From Laguncularia racemosa (taxonomy: Eukaryota > Streptophyta > Magnoliopsida > Myrtales > Combretaceae), in contig JBBMOL010000098.1 in the NCBI GenBank assembly GCA_037954665.1, positions 1,178,001 to 1,242,000 on the forward strand: 64,000 bases of DNA. Reading direction: 5' to 3'. The notes under the pieces were generated by a model. That model did no database searches. It saw only the letters and a list, made by a program, of their open reading frames with translations, and was not told the DNA's origin. Numbering within the stretch: position 1 is the stretch's first letter; each line of letters opens with the position of its first letter. A program made the position numbers and the translations under genes. Below, piece after piece: positions 35,239-47,900 of the stretch.

Positions 35239-36252
35239 GGTGCGAACAAAGTATGCATCATCAGTGGATTTTACATCGAAAGCACAGACCATGCATGTGC
35301 CTTCAATACAAGCCAATCCATGCCCGTACAACTGATCCCACTGTCGAATTTTTTTTGTTAAAGATTCACTATCCACATATACACTGCATCCCTATAATCT
35401 ATAAACTTGAAAAAAAAAAAACATAATGCAAACCTACGCCTATGCAAAGTTATAAACACTACAGTATATTAAATTAATAATACAAACGCATATATAGAAG
35501 AAATTTATTTTCACTTTTAACTTTTGCAAACTCCATCTTTTTTTTTTCTCTCTCATTTGCAAGATGAGATCTGAAAGAGTGGGATTTGAGTGAGTAAGTT
35601 GAAATCTATCATTTCCTCAACAAAAAAACTTGATTAATCTACATTCTAGTATGTATTGTGACAAAAAATTTAAGTTTTTTTTTGTTACTATGTTTATTTT
35701 TAGTATTTAAGAAAATCATTATCGTAATGTCATTTTTTTTTTAAATATTACTACTTATTGTTGATTTGTAGTGTGTTAGACATGATTTATGTAAATCCCA
35801 TAATACATAATATGCGATAGTTAATTTTTGTATTACTACAGGAACAAGATGAACATTAGACTGACGAATAATTTCATTTTATTTTTAATTGTCAAATTTT
35901 CATTCATTATATGTATTGTTATAATTAAATTTAAAACAAAAATTTCTAATTTTTTGTAAAATATTTTTTACATTGTTGTTATTTAAATTTACCATCTTTT
36001 TGTTGTGAAATTTTGGAAAAAAATAATTAAAATTGATACGCAAATTTATAATTTTTTTTTTTAATTTGTAATTTTTCAATTTTTTTGTAAAATAATTTTT
36101 ACATAACATAGATATTTAAATTCGGCATTTTTGTTTGCAAAATTTTAGAAAAAAATTAAAGCTATAACATAATTTTTACAAAACATGGATATTTAAATTT
36201 TAAAATACTTATATTACTTGTTTTGTGAAATAGTTGATAATTTATATATATT

Positions 36253-38790
36253 GTGAATAGGAAAACAATAGGTGACTATGTGAAATTGATGATCTACACA
36301 TTCAAAAATATTGTGGCTAGCAATTGGGAGCCGGAATATGATAGGAATCTAATTAAGAAGTTGAAAATGAAGAAAAATGTGAATTACATTGAATTCTTGT
36401 ACAAAATATGTTGGAATATTATAGTTTATCTAACCAAAGTAGGGGTTAAGATAATATACAAGCATCATATTTTCCATAGGAGCAATACATCATATGCCTT
36501 GATGGTAATTAAAGATGATGATGATGTTCAAAACTTTATTAAAATGGCTAAATTCTTTAAAGATCATGATATGCAATAGTTGTACATCAAAATTTTTGAT
36601 GATTTGGAGGTCTTTCTAAGTAGCAGACAGTCTAAGAAAGTGAACACCTACATTCTTTACATAACATGGAAGAAATGCCTCTCGAGCCATCGACATTTGT
36701 TCCAACCCCCATAGAAGAGGCACTGTTGATTGGGGAAGATGAAGTAGATAGAGTAGTTACATCAGTATTACAACAACCAAACACACGTAATCCTTACGTG
36801 GTTCGTTTAAGAGCAAAAGTTGTAACAAACACTAATGTTGGAATGGGTATTGAGGAGAAGAGTTCTGATTATGAGGAGAGCTCTAAGGAGAAAGATGAGG
36901 AAAGTGAAAATGATGGAGATGATATACCTGAAGAGAATCCTCCAATCATACCTACATACTTAACATAGGTAATATATCAGTGAGGGCAGGCTGAGCCACC
37001 TAGTATGGCAATTAGAGATCTTGTTCCCTACTACAACATTGGCGGTGATAACAGTTACATCTATTTCAAATAGAAGCAAAATGCAATGTGGAGCAGTTCA
37101 AGCAGTAGTAACGAGTTCTATAAGGGCATGAAATTTAGAACTAAGACAGATGTAGTTTAAGCAGTTAAGGCTTACCATGTAAAGAATCATTGTAATTTCA
37201 CTGTCATAAAATCTAATTCGTTGCTTTGGTCTGTTTTTTGTTCGAGGAGAGAAGGTGGTTGTAAGTGGAGGCTTCGAACTTGAAAAAAAAAGTTGGAGGG
37301 ATTGTTCGTAGTTACCAAATTCAAGGGTCTAAACACATGCATCAACTTGATGATAACTCAGGATCACCTACAGTTGGATTGCAATCTTCTTGTAGGCCGG
37401 TTTGTAAATCTTGCCAAGGACAATCCTAATATGAAGGTTACTAAGCTCGCTATTATTGTCAAATAGAAATTTGGTTACAGGATAAGCAGGAGACTAGTTT
37501 GGGATGGCAAGAAATGGGCTATTGAGCATGTGTACAGGAATTGGGAGAAGCCTTATAATGAACTCTCTAAGCTTCTAAATGCCATACAAAATACAAATCC
37601 CGAAACATGAGTTGATTAGGGGTGGAGAAAATCGGCCACTCTAAGGGGTGTTGATCCTTAAGTGGGTTTTCTAAGCATTCGAGCTGTGCATTGCAGATTC
37701 TTTATATCAATTGTTACCACTAATGGAACTTTCTTGTATAAGAAGTACATGCATAAGTTGTTGATTTCTTGTAGTGTCGATGGGGACAACCATATACTTC
37801 CACTAGCATTCGCTCTCGTAGATCAAGAGATAGCTACATGGATGGCAACCGAGCCAGTGGATGGCACCCTCCATCCGCAGTGTGGCAGTGTTATTTAAGA
37901 CACGTCACAAGCAACTTCAATGCAACACACAAAAATATGCAATGCAAGAAGTTGCTTGCATATGCTAGGTTGCAAGTATAAGCTCAAAAAATGAATTATT
38001 TGATGGGCCAGGTGAAGATTGTTAAGCTTGATGTCTTGGAATGGTTTGACGACGTGTCAACGAATAAGTGGACCCTAGCTTATGACGGTTGCTATTGGTT
38101 TGGGTATATGGCGTTTAACATTGTCGAAAGCTATAATTCCATCTTGAAAAGAGCTCGAAGGTTACTCATGACAGCTTTGATGAAGAAGACTTTCTACAAT
38201 TGTGTAGGGTACTTCGTGAAGAAGCATTCTAAGGCACTTAAAAATATAGCAAATGATAGAATCTTCACCAAATATGCTACCAAAAAGATAGATAAATGGA
38301 GTTTATAGACTAGCAACTATAGGGTCATTGACTACAATAGGCAATAAAGAATTTTTGAAGTGCTCTCTGATAGTCATCATGTAGCGAGTGGGTTGAAGAG
38401 AGGAGGCTGGACACACACTATTGATTTTGCCCATAGCTCATGCACTTACCAAAAGTGGCCAATACACCAAATCCTATACTCCCATGCTTATGTAGTAGCT
38501 GCTTCACTTAGGCTCAATATTTTAGCATCTATACTAGATTTGTACAAGTGGGCACATTAAGAGCTCCATTTAGGACACACTTTATGCTCATAGGTGACAA
38601 GCTCGATTGGGAGCCGATATAATTTCCATTACTATGCCTAAGACTAAACCTTACACGAAAAAAGGAGAAATCGAGGCGAAAAAGATACCATGCGAAAATG
38701 GACATTAGAGAGGGCTCAGATAAGATCACATGTGAACTTTGTTTAAGGAAAGGCTATAATAAAAAAAACATGCCCACGTCGACACAATAA
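36253..38790 (+). pseudogene. MuDR-type transposase pseudogene (right MULE)
   Basis: Domains in order: an N-terminal block (TIGDYVKLMIYTFKN, KKLKMKKNVNYIEFLY) at 36.25-36.58 kb; an acidic linker (VLQQPNTRNPYVVRL) at 36.67-36.97; the MuDR DNA-binding region (GCKWRLRT near 37.26); the catalytic region at 37.66-37.9 kb; a SWIM-like zinc finger relic (SCTYQKWPIHQILYSHA) near 38.43-38.49; and a CCHC knuckle relic (CELCLRKGYNKK) near 38.74. The first catalytic Asp has become Asn in TTNGTFLYKKYMHKLL (codon 37722-37724). Stops split it into at least six frames. It is clearly homologous to the left copy but independently decayed. Confidence 0.85.
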
Positions 38791-39369
38791 TGGTATATGA
38801 TGAATAATCATATGCATGATTTGCTAAATCTTAGCTTACCTTTGTATATTTATGATATTGAATTGTTGCTTGTATAATGCTAACATTTTTTATTTCCCTT
38901 GTACAAATTAAATAAAGTCTTGACCATTTCATCCACTATATTTTAATGCAATAGAAGGAGATTTTTCATGGATATTGTAATTTCTTAACATTTTGTAATA
39001 AATTATTTCACTTTTTTTAACATTTTGTATTTCTTTCATGGATTTTGGCAATTCTTCTACTTTTTGCATTTTCTTACATGGTTGTTTGTAAACTTTTTTA
39101 ATAATCATCAAATTTATCAAATAATGTGAAGAAATTCATTAGACAATGTTAATTTCCATAAATAATTCATCGATTCACTGGACTCCACTCTATAATACAC
39201 TGTATCCATCTATTATACACCAACAATTTTTTTTGTTATTTTTTATGTAAACTTTTAATTTTTTTAAGACAAAAAAAATTAATCTTAGAAATTTTATTTT
39301 TCTTCACATAATTTTTCATTAAAAAATTCCAATAATAATAAAAAATTACACTAAAGGCATGCTTTGGGT

Positions 39370-39459
39370 CTGTACCTTTGTGACTTATTTTTGGAATAAT
39401 TTTTTCAGATATACTATTTCGCAAATTGTTTTTAAATATATTATTTAAGAGCATTCCTC
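39370..39459. repeat. Right terminal inverted repeat of the right MULE
   Basis: Ends TTAAGAGCATTCCTC; contains ATATACTATTTCGCAAATT, the inverted match of the left arm. Confidence 0.82.
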
Positions 39460-39469
39460 AGCAAATCTT
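39460..39469. repeat. Right target-site duplication of the right MULE
   Basis: AGCAAATCTT, identical to 35120-35129. Confidence 0.82.
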
Positions 39470-40424
39470 ACATTATAAAATTATTATTTTCATCTTTTGG
39501 AACTTTTTTAATGGAGACAAAATAATAAATTAGAATATTCCAAGATTAAGATGAGAAATTAAGAATTAAATATGATAGAACGTTTTAATATAAATGGATT
39601 AAATTAAAATGTAATTAATATGAGATTATAACTTTAATGTAGTTGTTATTATTAAATTATATATATAACAAATTATTTAAGATGAATTATTGAATAGTGT
39701 CCCACTTTAAAATTATTTAAATGATTCAAGTTTTCATAAATAAATGATTCATAATATCTTATCATTTGGCTATTGTTTCCATGGTTTATAAATACTGAAA
39801 TGATTCTAAATTTAAAAAAAAAAAATCAAATAGAAGAAGAGCTTTATGAAATGGATGAATCGCACTAAAAAATTATGTAAGCAATTTAAAGTCTCGAAAA
39901 CATATGACTCATTATATCTAATTTGTTAAACATTTAATGAAAAGAAAAATGAAAAAGAAAATTGACGTAAAATGTACTTCTGATACTAATGGTTCGTTCT
40001 TTCTTTATTATATTAGCTAGATTTTAAATGAGCTCTTTATCTATATCATCATTTTTTTTTTCTTCCATTCAAATAGCTTATCCTCAAACTTTAGAGAATG
40101 ATCTTGTAAAGTAGACAGTGAACATTTGCTTGATAATTCTTCAACTTAATTATAAAAAGGTAAGAACTTCCAAAATTATATTAAATCTAGTAAGAAATTA
40201 TGAAAATAAATTAATAATACCATAAAAGGTAGAATAATTAAGAAGTAAGAGTTTTTGAAACTAAATATCATAATATAATTATATCCACAAAAATGTTTAC
40301 CTATTTTTTATAATTAAGGTACATCTTATATATACAAAAAGACCCCATTAAGACATAAACTATGAGATTTTTGAATATATAATATAAATAAGTTAGATTT
40401 TTTGAGAAAATCAAGAGCAAGCGA
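39470..40424. other. Intergenic AT-rich sequence
   Basis: No gene or clear repeat recognised. Confidence 0.5.
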
Positions 40425-41880
40425 GTATAGGGTAGGCAAGGTGAATAGAGTATAGCACTCTATCATACCTTACCTTATAAGGTACAGGTTCATAAATTTT
40501 GGATCCGAAACTTATCTTGTAACACTTTGAAATTACTCTATACCTTTTATCCCTATAGAGTATCCTATAAAATTTGTAAATTTTGACTTTTTATATATAT
40601 ATTTCAATTTTATATGATATTGAAAAAGTAATTTATATGTAATATTATAAATTCTTCATTATTTCAAGTTTATGTGACTTCATTACGTAATAAATAGGAA
40701 AGAGTAAGAAGAAAAAGTGGAAAATATAAAGTTGAAGACTAAAATAAAGAATAATAAGGGGGAAAATGAAAAATGTAAAGTGGAGAAGGTAGCATTAGTT
40801 TAGTCATTTAGGTTATTAACTTATAAGCTTAAACTCCTTTATTTTTCTTTTTATTAAAATATTTATTAGCAAAAAAATATAATAATATTATTTATTTATT
40901 TATTAATATTGTTTAATAATTTTTTATATGGTGAATACAAGTTCTAAGTATAAGCTAATTTAGATTTTATACCCTATGTATCTTAGAGTATAAGTTTCAA
41001 GGTAGGTACAAGGTAAAAAGACCTTATACCTATACCTTACCCCAAAAAATGGGTTTCAAAAAATCTACATCAGGAATTTACCTTGTGACTAAGGGCGAGT
41101 AAGTATTATTATACAGAGTACCCACTCGTATCTTACTTAATCATGTAAGCTCTAGATAGGTATTAAAAGTCACATGATAGATTTTAGGTACAAATTTTCC
41201 AAAACTTACTCTTATAGGATAGGGTATGGATATGGAATCTCTATACCCTATACTCTAAGATATACTAAGTACAGGTTTCAAGGTATCATGTACTTACTCT
41301 ATAAAATATTATTAATAAATAAATAGTAAACGATAATATTATAATTTTTTTTTTTTTGCAATGTCCCCTTTTCTTTTCCTTCTTATTTCCCATTTTCCTC
41401 TTACTTTAGGTTTTCTATTCTTTTACTCTCTTTTTTTTTTTAATTTTCTATTTGTTATGTGGTAGGATCGTAGAACCTAAAATAATTAAGGTAAAAAAAT
41501 TAACTTTTTTTAAATTTCACATATAGATTTTGTATATTAAGAATTTATAATTCACATATAAATTATTTTTTTAATATTACATAAACTGGAAATTTATATG
41601 AATAAAAATAAAATTTATAAGTTCCATAAGGTATAATATACTGTATAGGTTTTATAGGTACAAGATACAAAATAATTTCAAGATATTATAAGATATGTTC
41701 CAATTCTAAAAATTGGAAATCTATATCTTATAGAGTAAGGTGCAAATAGTATCTTATATCCTACCCTTCCTATACTTGCTAACTCTTACCTATCAATATC
41801 CATCGAAAATCTACTTGGCCAAGCAGAGTATAGGTAAGTACCCTGTAAAATAGGGTTACTCACTCACCTCTAAAAAATGA
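40425..41880. mobile_element. Foldback-like inverted-repeat element or nested MITEs
   Basis: Two arms, about 40435-40670 and 41515-41775, are imperfect inverted repeats. The block AATTTATATGTAATATTATA at 40.63 kb matches AATTTATATGTGAATTATAA when 41.55 kb is read on the minus strand, and GAAATTACTCTATACCTT matches GAAATTATTTTGTATCTT. A second inverted pair, AGGGCGAGTAAGTA at 41.09 kb and AGGTGAGTGAGTAACCC (minus strand of 41.87 kb), suggests an inner element of roughly 790 bp. TACCCTATAC-like words recur throughout. No coding capacity. Superfamily unknown. Confidence 0.55.
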
Positions 41881-42153
41881 TAATGAATAACTAGAATATA
41901 TATATAATTATAATCTATGCTATAGCCATTAGTTAATAAATTGTATGTTAAGTTAATTTTATTTGGTTAATTAATACCTTCTAATGAAACTTTCCCTTAG
42001 AACTTTATTGATATATTACTTAAACAATTATATTACTAAAACTGTTTTTAAAAAATGTGTAGAAAGTGTTTCAATTGATCATGATTTAAGGATAATACAA
42101 TAACGAAAAAAATAAGAGAAGAAGAAAAAAGTTGATATAGAAAATACATTATT

Positions 42154-42616
42154 GTGAATCATATGAAATAAGGAAAAAACAAATACAAAGGAACAAGAAA
42201 ATAATAGAAGAACAAATAACAGAAAGGAAAATGAAAGACAATTTGTAAGAGTTAGATATAATAAAATGAAATTATTGGAAATCGAACCCCTGACCTTAAG
42301 AATATAAGCGAACCCTATGAAATGGAGAAAAAACAAATAAAAAGCAACAAGAAAATAATAGAGGAGCAAATAATAGAAAGGAAAATGAAAGATACTTTGT
42401 AAGAGTTGAATATAATAAAATGAAATTAGTGGAAATTGAACCCTTAACCTTAAGAATATAAGTGAATCATATGAAATCAAGAAAAAACAAATAAAAAAGA
42501 AAAAGAAAATAATAAAGGAACAAAGACTAGAAAGGAAAATGAAAGATAGTTTGTAAAAGTTGGATATAATAAAATAAAATTAGCGGAAATTGAACCCTTA
42601 AGCTTAAGAATATGTA
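42154..42616. repeat. 154-bp tandem repeat, three copies
   Basis: Units begin at 42154, 42308 and 42462 (GTGAATCATATGAAAT or variants) and end in CTTAAGAATATAA or similar. Each carries a B-box-like GGAAATYGAACCC near its end. Copies differ by scattered substitutions, so the triplication is not recent. The long minus-strand frame over 42079-42480 is produced by this repeat. Confidence 0.85.
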
Positions 42617-44920
42617 AGCTAAACCACTTAACTGTGTATCACATTATGATATTTATTGCTTTTGAAAGTATAAATATAATATATATTTTTAATTAGTTTT
42701 CAATAAATACAATACAAGCCCCCCACCCCATCTCAAAAAAATAAGAAAAAAAAAAGTAGTTGAAGACGTAATTTTAAAATAAACTAAAATTGGGTGTTGA
42801 AAATTCAATGTTATCTTGGCTGTTCAAAGTCCCATCTCATATTACCACTCTCAGCATTAAAATTGGGTGTCATTAAAACTGGCTGTTTAACACCTAATTC
42901 AAGTGTTATAATTCTAAAATTACTTTTATGACAGTCCTAGTTTTACAATTTTTTTAAAAATATGATATTATTTTCCTTTACCCTATACTTATCCTATAAA
43001 AGTAATCGACATAATACTAGTTTAGTCCTTTACGCGTATAGGTTTTGGGCTAGTCCGATTCTTGGTCTTAGACAAAAACGAGAAAGTCATGACATTATCT
43101 CACCTTTCACACAGGAATGTTAGCTTGCTATTAGCCTATGATCATATTCAAGCATATTATTTTTAAACTTGACAATTACTTCAACGCTTGAACACCTTGT
43201 AAATTAGCTTCTTGAGGAGAAACATCCATTTTAAACGGAAGAAGAGTACTAATCCGAGAAACCTTTACGAAACAAGTACAATTATCTCTTTCTATAATTT
43301 CTAAGCAAGAAAATGCATATAAAAAAAATAAAATATTAAGTTTTTTAATATATAAAAAGGATAAAATTGATGGAAATCAAGATAATTTAAATGGAAATGA
43401 TTCAAATCCACAATTGTGAAGGTGATGCTAATAAGGATAATCGATTTCAAATGAATAAAAGAGCTAAAGTATGGTCAAAGTTTGAAAATGTGATTGCTCA
43501 TATTGGCATAAGAAGGGTACAATTCGACATTTAAAATGAAAAAAAAAAAAAGCACGGTTGAGTTTCACATTTTAAGCGCCATTTGGATGGGACAAATCTA
43601 TCAAAAGCAACATAGTATAGTTAATTTCCTTCCTTTTAGTATTAGTCAAGATTAGCAAATGACTTAAGCAATCCAGGTGGACAAGTAGGGCTTATACTCA
43701 GCAAGCTCAACTCACTTTAAATTAGCTGAATTCGAATTTAATTCATAAGCGAGCTGATCTTAAACTCAAAAGAAAGTTTATTTATTTAAACAAGCCAAAC
43801 TTAGGTTCCTATTTAAGTTTGTAAGCAAGCTTGCTAACAAAATCGTTTATATTATTAATAAATTAGCATGCAAGCAAATTTATTTATATTATTAATGAGT
43901 AAAATCACAAGTAGGTTTTAGAGTCAATATATTATATTAAAAATCATAATATATTAAAAATATAATAAAAGAATAAGATTAATATAATTAAAAAATTATT
44001 GAAAATATAACGATAAGAATATAAATTATTAATAATTATTAATATAATTAAAAGAAATATTAGATGAGCTCAAATTTAGACTCATCTATCTAAACAAGTC
44101 AAACTCAAGCTTCAAATTCTTTAATGAGTTCAAGCTCAAGTTTATAATTCTTAAGCTAGATGATTGTGACTTGAACTTAATAATTTTTCTAGCGAGGAAA
44201 GCTTAATCGGTTTCTTTACAGCCTTATGGACAAAATTAGAGAGATAGTTGGTCGTTAAGTTTTGATGCGTTGAAATTCTTTTTCAATTGTTGAAGAGAAA
44301 GGATTTAATATAAGGACGAAACATACTAGAATGGAGAGAATTTACTATACTACTCCCGATTATCATCAATGTCAAGATTCGGAGAAAATTAGTTTAACCA
44401 TTTATTTGTGGAAGTAAAAAAAGTGAAGTTATTAAGTACATAGTGTTAACAAGGACATTTGATTGATTCAAATTGGAGGTTGCAAAAGTAAGATCTCAAT
44501 TTTGTTCGCATTTTTGCTCCCACGGTGTAGAAATGAAATTTATAAATATTTGAAATATTTGGGATTGAGAACAAGGTGCATACGAATCATATTACCGACG
44601 AAGTGTCTTAAAAGGTTAACATTATCATCATCCACTAAATACTAGTGGCAACCCATCTGGGACAGTGGTTTTTGTTTTTTTTTTTTTGGCCAAAAGAAAA
44701 CCTCTATCGTTGGCCCCGACCGACGTGGGCAACAAAACTTTCTATCATCAGTCATCATTTTAAATTGTAAATGAAGTAGGTTCAACATCCCCCCTGGGAT
44801 GTTGATGAAGCAAGAGCAGGATCAGATCAGCCATTTCGAGAAGTTGATGAAGCAAGGTACTCTTATAATGACAAATAGCAAGCACTATACAGATTCCAGA
44901 AACAGAAAAAGTCCATTATG
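42617..44920. other. Intergenic region downstream of the copper ATPase
   Basis: AT-rich. A segment at about 43.69-44.2 kb starts with AGCAAGCTCAACTCAC and ends with GAGTTCAAGCTCAAGTTT and AAGCTAGATGATTGTGACTT; words built on GAGCTC/AAGCTT recur in both directions, as in a decayed AT-rich MITE. The 3'UTR of the ATPase gene lies at the right end. No gene seen. Confidence 0.4.
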
Positions 44921-47900
44921 CTAAGAGGATGATGACCTGCTGTTCCCCTGAGACTCATGGACATGTAAAGGCTTCTTATATAACTGTAGCAACAAAGAAG
45001 AACAGACCACACTGACGGATGAAGCAGCCATGCAAGCTCCAGCCAGCCATGGTGGTATCCGGACTCCAGTGAATGGGTATATGACGCCAGCAGCAATTGG
45101 CATGCCAAGGATGTTATAGCCAAGAGCCCACACATAGTTAAGTCGAATCCTTGAAATAGTCTTCCGAGACAAATGTATAGCTGAGACAACATCTTCCAAG
45201 TTGCTCTTTATCAGAACAATATCAGCAGCTTCTATTGCAATATCGGTGCCTGCACCAATTGCCATCCCAACATCTGCTGCAGCAAGTGCAGGTGAATCAT
45301 TAATTCCATCTCCCACCATTGTCACTGTTATCCCTTTCATCTGCATTGGATTTCAATAAGGATCAATGAGATTAGCTTTGCCAGATAAATTACCCCCACC
45401 CCAATTGAAATATATATTGGCAACTTCTATGCTAGATGACTAAATACTACATCTATATCCCAACTTCCACAAGTTTCAGAGTGACGCGGATAATAAAGAA
45501 AATGATGGAATGATTTTGGGCTTTTAATTGTCAAATGAGGGAAGACAGAGAGAGAAGTATTGACATAAGCTGCAAAAAAGACCACCCACGGATCCAATTA
45601 TCTTTGGATTGATGGCAATGCTCTCAAGAAAAAGATTCCAACATGTAGCAGCACTCTGAAGCACAGCCACCAAAACATCTATCTGAAATCAAACTTCCAT
45701 TTGTCAAAGAAAAAGTACAAACTCTTTGAGATTGATGAGATCCAGCCACATCATTTTGTAAGTGTATTTGGGACCCATCTTTTAAAGGCTTTGACCAAGT
45801 GTCTTTGCATATTTTACCTACTTGGCCAGGGGAATTTTCAAAGATCCTTAGTTCTCTGAACAGACATCTAGGGAAAGCAATTGAAGTAATACCTGCAACT
45901 CTTTAATTCTATCAGCCTTTCCCAGAGGATCAGTCTCAGCAAAAACTTTCTGAATTCCAACTTCCTTTGATATAGCAGCTGCAGTGGCCCAGTTATCACC
46001 TGTCACCATGATGCTTGAGATGCCCATCGAATGAAGATACGATACAACACGCCCTGCCTCTGGTTTAACTGGATCAGTAACAGCAAAAGCTCCAGCAATC
46101 TTTCCTTCAATGGCAACAAGTACACATGTGCGAGCCATCTGTTCATTTTCTGAAATGTAGTGCTCTACTGCTTGACTAAAAGCCACATCAAAAGCTCGCA
46201 TAAGTTTTCTGTTCCCCACAAGAACTTTCTTCTTGCCGATTGTCACACTCACTCCAGCTCCTGGGTGCACCTCAAAATCTTTAGCCTCTGTGATATGGTC
46301 ACCATTTGTATCAAACCTCTGGCGCAGCTTTTTCACATGCTCCATGACAGCTTTTGCTATAGGGTGCTCACTATTTGCCTGAATAGGGTAACAAATCATC
46401 CATAGCTTCATTCAAATGATTTAGTTAACAGAGCATCAATTATGTGAGTATTGCAATGCTTGATTTATTATTTCATGCCATTTATTTAATGTATGGTATG
46501 CAAAGACCCAACAAAATAGATAAAAGCCAACCAAAATAGCAGGAACACAAACAGTTAGCTAGAAAGAGAAGTATTATTGATATGGTCTCTTGCAAATATG
46601 CAAAATGCATAGCAAATTTACATTAAGAGATTCCAGCACAGCAAAATGCAATGCATGTGGCATATTGTTGTGGGAATGAGTATCCGGTATGGGTATGAGT
46701 GCTTGGGTATTGACTGTATTGATGTATAGGTATAAGTGTATGTGTATGTATGGGTGAAAGCGTATGGGTATTGGAGTATGGGTAAAAGCATATGCGTATC
46801 TGTGTATGGGTACATATGGGAGAGGATGTACGGTGTAAGGGTGTGTGTTTGAATCAGAATATGATATGATGGAAGGGTGGGTGAGGGTGACAACAGGTGT
46901 GTGTGATGGTGACAATGGATGTTTACATGAGCAATGTGCTCATTATAGCTACCTCCTCTTACTCAGGGTGATTTCTGGCTATGTTATCTCTCCCCCTCCA
47001 TAAGTGTACTCATAGTAACATATTTCTAGCTTAGGCTTTCTTAGGCCCTCTAGAAGAGACAAAATTAAACATAAGACGGCTTATTATGGACCAACTTCTG
47101 TAACTATGAACCTTTAATAGTTATGCTAGTGACAGCAACCTCCATAACTAACTTCCGTTATAGCACAACCCATATCTTCCAAACCTGACCCACCTGACCG
47201 TTTTACCCTTCTCTTATACACATTAAGGATGGGAGCCTTAACCCGAGTTTTATTATGGTAAATTAATGATCAATATACAATTTGTCATGTTTACCTTCAT
47301 TATATTATCAATTAGTTAAAACCCCATAATATGCATAGGCTTTAGTAAAGTATACTCATATGTATTCATATTCATGAAAATAATAGATGTACTTTTTAAA
47401 AAAAGAAAAAGAAAAAAAAATCATCTTTCTAAGACTAATTATATAGTATATGACAAAGCAAATGCCTAAAAATATATAAAAGTTTCTTCTTCTAACCATT
47501 AATGAGTTTTCATAAGGCACCCTTACCATTTTCCACATTGCATATTATATATTGTAATTTTATATAAATATTGATGTTCTTTCCACATTTATATGAAATG
47601 AAATGGCATCTAAAACAAGCTCTATTCCTTCAAATTGTGAAATTATCATGTAACAATAGCTATGTCATTTTGTAATAATTTATGCAAAAGTTGCAACTCC
47701 TCTATGATTACCATAATCATCATAAGGAGCATGACTGTTGAACACATATTCACAAAAAAAGAAAAGGAATTTCTAGTAGCCAAAAGGCATTAATAATGAA
47801 AAGGTGTAAGTGATATAAATAAAACAATTATAAATGACCAAGATATATCACTACTGAAAAAGAATAAATGACAAAAAATTATAAACAACCAAGCGATATT

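Larger units (their letters stand above)
35130..39459 (+). mobile_element. Full-length Mutator-like element (MULE), about 4.3 kb, decayed
   Basis: Inverted termini GAGGAATGCTCTTA...TAAGAGCATTCCTC, about 100 bp of TIR homology on each side, and a 10-bp direct flanking repeat define the element. The transposase pseudogene lies inside on the plus strand. This is a complete excision unit with an inactive gene. Confidence 0.87.

Noticed and set aside
42079..42480. 133-codon minus-strand frame rich in Phe, Leu and Tyr
   Set aside because: It is created by the AT-rich 154-bp tandem repeat and repeats its own sequence.
44463..44645. 60-codon plus-strand frame
   Set aside because: No similarity to a known protein and surrounded by AT-rich non-coding sequence.
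46574..46915. His/Tyr/Pro-rich minus-strand frames in ATPase intron 6
   Set aside because: They are translations of the GTATGGG minisatellite.
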